From positions 23,050,876 through 23,114,875 of the forward strand of contig CM060847.1 of assembly GCA_030737835.1 (NCBI GenBank): a stretch of DNA of 64,000 nt, in the 5' to 3' direction. Shown here in pieces: positions 57,501-64,000 of the stretch (position 1 is its first letter; the number at the start of each line of letters is the position of its first letter). Origin of the DNA: Acorus gramineus. Taxonomy: Eukaryota > Streptophyta > Magnoliopsida > Acorales > Acoraceae. A program made the translations under genes and the position numbers. The notes under the pieces were generated by a model. The model searched no databases and had not been told where the DNA came from. It saw only the letters and a list, made by a program, of their open reading frames with translations.

Positions 57501-60500
57501 CGGTGGAGCTGACTTCGGGGCCTTAGCCCCTCATTAGCTTGGGATTGACAATCAAAGTTTTGAATTACTTTATTAGTTGTTTGGTGATGCTTCTAGCCCC
57601 TCAACTCTTATCTTCTTTTTTTTTTCATTTGGTTGAAGCAACGTTCTAATTTTCTTTTCACTCTTTTCAAGTTATTTGCATTCAGTTTGTAGAATTGACC
57701 AACACAGTTGGGACGTTCCCCTGGCATCAACCTGCATCTATATATCATGTATGTCCATGCAAGAAACCTAACAATATATCTAAACACACAAAACACACAT
57801 GTGCACGTGAGCGCGTGCACACACACACACAGAAACATGCACAAGAGGGAAGGAAAAAGGATGGTGGGAGAGGCGGTGTTGGAGAGGAAATTAATACTTT
57901 TTTTTTTTGGATTTGTGCTAATGCATCCAGATTTTCTTGGTTTCTTTTGCAATTGTAATAATTAATACCAGACATGTATATGTATCTGTCTCTCATAGGC
58001 ATGGTCAGATGCGGAGGAAGTCATAAGCTTGCTATGGATATGTGGATATGTTGTTCAAAAAGAAACTTGGTGCGGCCTAAATTGAGGCCCTTGCAAGTAA
58101 ATTGCATATATTTTGGTTTGAAGAAATTTGATTGATAAATCAACATTATTCAGTGCAGCGAAAAAAGAACCTGAGTGGCATTAGCAGTGGCAACATTAAT
58201 TGAAAATCCAGTTGGTGCAACCCACTGATGCAGCAACTGTCGAGATGAGGAACTGACCAACCGAACGGCATTAGCAGTAACCTGTCACATAGATCATTAG
58301 CTTGGATGGTTGATATTCACTTTGAACATAAAGAAAACCTATTTTAAAAAAACAAGTAGAGACCTCACCATCCAATCAAGTCACCGATATAGTTATGAGT
58401 GATAAGTAGATGGAATGAGAGGGTGTATCCAATTGGAATATTTTAGAGAAATGAACGTGCATATATTCAAGCAATTAGTAAAAAATATTTATTTTTAGGG
58501 TTTTATGGATTTAACACATATAGCCTAAATACAAATATCAAATTGAATTTGCATCAGCATTTCTTTGTTTTGCTTCACAAATCTCCCGTCCAACATATTC
58601 GAATTGACAGTAAATCAAAGGATGCATACAAACGCATATAGACCAAAAGACATTGGTGTTATCTTGAAACCAATTGGCTATGTACATATATAACTATTAC
58701 AAAAATTGATTAATATCAGTTGATGTGTAGATGATACTTTAAACTTACGGTCTATGAAACATGAGACTGATAAGAGGGCATTCTTAAGTTAAAGAAAACA
58801 AAAACAGTTCATTCATTAATGTGGTACAGCACATTTTATTAACATTAGTCATTTCCACTTAGCACTTAACATCTGATGAAAAGATGCAGAAAGAGAAAAT
58901 TGGAGAAAATAAAGGAAAAAATATAATGAGCCAATAATTAAATGGATACTCACTTGTACAAGCTGATTGTGCACAGCATCCCCGCAGAACAAAGTCTGTG
59001 TTTGGGAATCGAAACCTTCAATTTCTGTTTCTTCTAATTCATCATCTGTATTCATTGCTAAAATACGAGTCTCACTAATGAAGCTCACAACCAAGAAGGT
59101 ATCATATATATCGTCTGTAGAAGATCGTAAAGACCACAGCCCTTTAATTCCTTGAAGCTCTACGGATGCCTACAGATTATAATTACACAATGACTACATT
59201 TTGTCTCAGAGGATACAGAGTGCCAAAACACGGGAATGTACAACTTCATTTTATATACATTAAATATATAATATTAATAACCACACCTGCTCATTTATTC
59301 CTATACCATTTCGAACTATGCGAAGAGAACCATCTTTGAAAGCTCCTGAGCATGTCACAACTTGACCCTGTCCTTGTCTCTCAAGGTCAACAACACAGAA
59401 GTCCACAATTGGACCAAGATTGACATAACTTTCAAGAACTTCAACATATGAACCTTTTGCATCAGGCTGGAGATTTAATTTTACAAGCTGCATTAAGCGT
59501 AAAAACAAATACAACAATTATACTCCAAAATAAAAGAAAACAGTCAAACTACATTTGAAGTGAGATATAATAAGCAAGAAAGATTTCAAGAAATTATGTT
59601 GGGATGAAGAAGCCATTTAGAGAGTGTGGTATTAGGTATAGCCTACAAATTTTTCGAATTTCTCAAGGATTTTTATATTCAAAAAAAATTAATGCACACA
59701 CAAGCCATTAAAAGGAGGGGGGATGGCATGAATCTCCCTGAATTTAGACCAATTGCAAACACACCTCTTGATATTCCTAACCGAATCAACATTCATGATA
59801 CCTTGAAAATGCTTCTGCTCCATGTCAGTCCGTTTGATCTAGTAAATAAAAGTGGCAGATTTCAACCCAAAAGGGTTTGCCTTTTGAGATACCTGATCCA
59901 CAACCAGTGCCATTTCCCAAACATTGATTTTAACTATCGACCTTGACTTTTCAAATACTTTGCTTGACCCAATTCAACCATCACTATGTTTAATCCGCAT
60001 TACGAATGCGCAAAGAATTATCTAAATAATGCACTCCGATCTGAAAAGGCATAAAAGATGGTCAAGCAAGTCCTGAGTGAAACCATTCAAAAGGTTTTAT
60101 CCATAAGAAATTCCTAAGAAGCAAGGTGATTGCAAAGGGCAAAGTCATAAGTTATTAGTCAACAAACCACACTTAGTCGAGAAGATAGTATTTCTTTTTT
60201 TGCATGCATCTAGATGCATGTATGATTCTAGAGAGGGTATTTAAACGTAGAAACTTTTTGAAATGTAAAGTTTGAAAATAAACCATGGGTGACATATTTA
60301 TAGAAATCTACATCATACATGTAGACAAGAAAAAGGGTACACTGAATTTGACAAATGATTGGAGGGAGAGAGGTCTGTTGCATTCCTATCAGTTTTTTTT
60401 TTAAAGGTAGGAATTCTAGTATTTAACCATCATCATTCATTAAGAATAAGGGCACAATTCTGAAAATAGAACAAAAAGAGGATTAAAAACAAAAGGAAAG

Positions 60501-62511
60501 AAAACCCGGAACGAGGAGCAGGTGAGAAGGCTGCTCAGGTATCCAGAAAGGAACTATAACAGCCTACGACAGAAGAGGAACCCAACAATTCCCAGATCCT
60601 TGTGACAACTGCAGCCTATTGTCAACTATAGCCTCATTTGTGACCCCCACACAGTGGACCGCCCACTGTTTGACAGCATTCGATGGGTTGTCCTAAAAAG
60701 TCTCATTTTTTAAATCCTTGAAGGGACGTCTTCTGCTGAATTTTTTTTTGGGGGTAGGTAAAATGCTGGGACCGAACCGATGACCTCTTGGTTGCAAATT
60801 CTCTTGTCAGTCACTAAGCTACAGGTCCAAGCCTCTTTCTGCTGTTTATGTTTAATGTAAGATGTTTCATGTCAACTCCCCTGAAAATATCAAGACAGGG
60901 CAACATTGCTCGATATGCATCTAAAACAAATGTAGCATGCAGTATATCAATTTTTTTTTTTTTTGAATGTGAAGAGTACTCAATAAATGTCAATTTTCTC
61001 CTGCAGTATACCTGGGAATCTCCATAGTTGGAACCAACATAAACAAATGCATTATCAAGATAAGATATTGTTGATGCAGCAGAAGTCTCCCCGAGAAATT
61101 CCATTTTAAGTCCAGTTACTCTGCAAATCCCGGAAAAGAAGCAACATTAAAAGAAGCTTTCATTATACTAATACAGGAGACATAATCCACATTATAAATA
61201 ATTGATTTTTGTTCATGAGTAATTGCTAGCTTCCTAGCATACATGGAAGAAGGATAGTGAGATATCATGCACAAAGCATAAAACAATTTATTACCTTTCT
61301 CTCTCATGGGTGATAACTAGTAAGTTAAGACATCCTGAATTATCACCAAGCAAGTAGCGAGAACCATCTGCATCAACCCTCCCATAAGCTCTCATAAGTG
61401 ACTGAAAGGACAAAATACGAGGAAAAACATATAATATTAGAAAATGTTTTAGAAGGGGTGCATAAGACGGGTTGTAATTATCTTAGGCAAGTATTGTGTT
61501 TACTGGTTTGATTGGGATAGCTTTGAAAGCAGTGGCGCTGCAATAGACGATGGTCTCTTCTCCAATAATGATAACACCACCAAGTGGCATGGGAACTGGA
61601 ATTAACAGGCTTGCTCCATTATCAAGATTATTCTGCGACCATGGCCCCTCAATAAAGTCTTTTTCTTTGAGTACAACCTCATATGTCTTGACATGACGTG
61701 CATCTTTGTTGTCCTGCATTAGGTGGATTCATCTTTAAATCTCCTGATCTAGTTATGCCAAAAGTTCCCAATATATGCACATAATGCTAATCAAAATTTG
61801 CAACAAACATTTTTAGGGATAGCAGAATGTCCAGGAGAAATTCAACTATGACAGATGTATTAAACAAAGGAAACTAAGAAGAATGTATATTGTGTAAGAT
61901 TCCCTCTCATTGTCCATCAACATCTGTATTACATACTCCACAGTCAAAGAATTTACTTTATCTAATTAGGGAAATTATTATTATCACTATTACCATGGTA
62001 AACATTGCCTCTCAAGTCTTCCCCGTTCCTCAAATAGATGTGTATTGTGTAGGATGAGTTTTCACTTTTCAGAGTAAAAGAAGGTGGAATACTTCAGTGC
62101 AATGCATTGACTGCTAAAGTCAGAGCAAAACCAAACCGAATGGTGCCAAAAGTTTTGGAAAAAGAAAGTTAAAACTTTGAATTCATCAGGATCCCCTCTT
62201 CTCCGGCCCCCTTGCTGTAGTTTTATTTTTTCCACTTAGAATACAATGAAAAGCAGACTCACACTCCAATGCTCACTCAAATTTTTACAATATACATATG
62301 TATCACCTGTAATAAAAATTCACTTTAGGTATCCCAAAATCACAAATCTATGGCAATATTTTCAAGCATGAAGAGTTTATAAAAATTGTGGAAATAAATT
62401 TTTCAATGTGAAATTCTTCAATACTGTGTGAAAACCTGGTAAAGGACCACAATTGTAGGTTTCGAACAACCATAGAGGAATTTGATATCCAAGACTTGAA
62501 GCTCTTCAAGC
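50703..62511 (-). CDS. DDB1: DDB1, CUL4 ubiquitin-ligase adaptor (C-terminal 12 exons; N terminus beyond the window)
   Basis: UV-damaged DNA-binding protein 1, the three-beta-propeller adaptor that links CUL4-RBX1 to DCAF receptors and acts in DNA repair and light signalling (family knowledge). Exons in order: 62511-62436, 61713-61504, 61401-61295, 61120-61012, 59487-59287, 59169-58954, 58281-58171, 56237-55962, 55863-55589, 54069-53718, 52387-52103, 51293-50703. All junctions keep frame; 935 residues plus stop, against about 1088 in the family. Signatures: [164 protein letters not shown]-terminal VEELTRLH. The missing ~150 N-terminal residues (propeller A) lie past 64000. No defect found. 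The last exon is unusually GC-rich. Confidence 0.96.
54480..54720 (+). mobile_element. Probable L1 3' region in a DDB1 intron
   Basis: Non-coding stretch with the hairpin-like GGTAGA / TCTGCT around ACTCTCT (54496-54514) followed by CGGGGAAGC, as in other L1 3' regions, and an A run near 54711-54720. It also holds a long T/G homopolymer. No coding part or TSD. Confidence 0.45.
54524..54557. repeat. T13-G21 homopolymer junction
   Basis: Thirteen T followed by 21 G. Length may be an assembly or sequencing estimate; real G runs of this length are rare. Confidence 0.9.
56238..58170. other. DDB1 intron 7
   Basis: 1933 bp with a (CA)n tract at about 57819-57831. A T-rich start near 56458 and the block 57600-57960 have tail-like runs, but no element could be defined. 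Confidence 0.5.
60395..60720 (-). mobile_element. Minus-strand L1 3' region in a DDB1 intron
   Basis: On the minus strand it ends AATGAATGATGATGG, then a tail of A (plus T run at about 60393-60402), like the plus-strand L1 copies (AATGAATGAAATCGGG). Non-coding, moderately GC-rich. 5' border uncertain; no TSD. Confidence 0.6.
60741..60833 (-). mobile_element. tRNA-derived SINE (head plus tail)
   Basis: Minus strand: starts GGCTTGGACC, then an A box TAGCTTAGTGA (60821-60811) and a B box GGTTCGGTCCC (60778-60768), spaced as in a pol III promoter. A short body and a nine-A tail (60749-60741) follow. It abuts the minus-strand L1 remnant. Only about 93 bp, shorter than most plant SINEs. Confidence 0.7.
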
Positions 62512-64000
62512 CTGTCATGAGTTGTTAAAATTAAATATGTTAGATGATTGCATAGTCTTCAAATGAGTAAAGATCACATACATTTGCAACCAAAAAACCA
62601 AGATAACAGACTTATCTATTAGATAAAAATAATAAATAGACTTGGAAATTTTGGTGGGCAACAATTCCATAAATAGTACCAATCAAGCATCACCAAAGAA
62701 CCAAAGATAGTATTTAAAAACAGCAAAACATTGTTGATGTTTCCTGAATAATGCATAAAATGAACAATCTTAGAAATGCAAGCCACACATATTTAGCAGT
62801 TAAGTAAACTTGAACAACCTCATGTACTAACGTGTCCAGTTACAATTCTTCAGCTGCAAACAAAAAGCAGAACAAGAACAATTTACCATTAAGATCCTTT
62901 TTTTTAAATGCAGGTCCAATCATAAACTACAAAGGCAAGATTACGTAGACAAAAAAGATAACTCATGCTCTCTAAAAAAGAATTAGATAGGAAAATGACA
63001 AACGAACAAGAGGCCAGAAGATGAACTTCCTCCTAAGTCACAGTTCTCTGACGTCCAAACAGGCCAGGTACTCTAATGTATTATCATGGCAATTCCACAT
63101 GTAAAGGACAAGGGGTCATTAGGGAATGTAGATAATTTTTTGTACAAAGAAACAGCTGAGCTGGCATGTGTGCAGGTAATGATAGATACCACATTGTCAG
63201 AACCAAAATACACTGCAGCATCACTTTTCAAGCCTTCCATCTATTTCTCTGCAATGATGTGAGATGAGCAGATGGCCCAAGCATCACTATATACGGCCCA
63301 TTTAGATGCATTCCTGAACAGCCCCAAAGTTAAACACACGCATGGGGAATTGACAAAAACCTTAACCACAGTCACTGTTCGCATTGCAATAACCCATATT
63401 GTGTCAACAGAGCCAAGAATTGAAAGACAATTATGGATCTCAGAATATCTAGCAAGGGCATGGATATTTATGTCAGTTTAGTCGTGTGAGGCACAGCACA
63501 TTCTCAAAATAATAACTTTTTCATTACAATAACATGAACATGTCTCAAATATGGATCAAGAACCAAGGAACAGGAATTCCTTGTATTCTATATTTTCAAA
63601 CAAAAATGTACTGTCACATGTGGAACAATTTTTGAATCATGTAATTTACCGAATAACCCCGAACAGAAAATGTACAACCCTACGACAATTTTTAAAAAAT
63701 GAAGTATAAACAGATAGTATGGAAATTCACAACAATTTAATTAATTACAGCCAATTTTCATAAAATTTCCTACATTATATGAACTAAAATGACAAAATGG
63801 TTGATTGTATGTGCTATGCGGGGATCTATCCCATTTACTGTCATAAATTAAGATCAGACAGAATGCACAAACATGTATACCATGTTTGCATTCCCTTTAT
63901 GCCTTCATTGTTACTCACACATTGAAAAGTTCACAAGAATCATCAGCATACATTACAAGTCAGAAAGCATGACATTCATCCAGAAAAAAACTATAACAAT
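62512..64000. other. DDB1 intron reaching the window end
   Basis: No exon matching the DDB1 N-terminal region was found here on the minus strand, so this is one intron of at least 1489 bp. Plus frames such as 63272-63481 show no domain. Confidence 0.7.

Noticed and set aside
60768..60833. Functional tRNA gene
   Set aside because: A and B boxes are present, but the sequence cannot fold into a full cloverleaf with an acceptor stem and is followed by a poly(A) tail; a SINE fits better.
1..64000. CRISPR arrays, operons or bacterial-type genes
   Set aside because: No regularly spaced repeats and no prokaryotic gene layout; introns and retroelements show a plant nuclear genome.

Overview
The window is nuclear DNA of a flowering plant. 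The evidence is three plant-type genes split by GT-AG introns, AT-rich introns, and a dense load of plant L1 LINEs, Ty1/copia elements, MITE-like elements and SINEs. The species cannot be fixed from the sequence. The three host genes all read from the minus strand: AIR9 (N-terminal half; its 3' exons lie before position 1), RPS12 (complete) and DDB1 (C-terminal ~935 residues; its first exons lie beyond 64000). Exon borders were placed by hand from protein similarity plus splice sites. In all three genes every junction keeps frame.

Layout. 1-25140 is AIR9: a Ser-rich basic first exon, seven LRR-region exons, then A9-repeat exons. Its last visible intron is 7.86 kb and holds a L1 LINE that was itself split by a ~4.9 kb copia element. 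Other AIR9 introns hold short L1 tails, two with clear target-site duplications. 25140-45150 is an intergenic graveyard of transposons: L1 remnants at 28.2, 32.1 and 39.8 kb, a non-coding LTR element with intact TSD at 33.4-35.3 kb, a solo LTR with TSD at 38.3-39.1 kb, and several terminal-inverted-repeat elements. 45156-48142 is RPS12 with four coding exons and a typical ribosomal-protein promoter (TATA, telo-box, site II). 48.4-50.7 kb is AT-rich repeats. 50703-64000 is DDB1, with a L1 tail, a minus-strand L1 and a tRNA-derived SINE in its introns.

Function. The three genes are housekeeping or cell-biological and do not form a pathway: AIR9 is a microtubule-associated protein of the cortical division site, RPS12 (eS12) is a small-subunit ribosomal protein, and DDB1 is the CUL4 E3 ligase adaptor. 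I found no cluster that looks like a new system. The most interesting signal is a hairpin in the 3' region of the L1 copies. Its stem is kept in three copies by paired or wobble changes, which suggests a selected RNA structure. Also notable are the nested retroelement in AIR9, a GC-rich last exon in an otherwise ordinary DDB1, and a duplicated block inside RPS12 intron 1.
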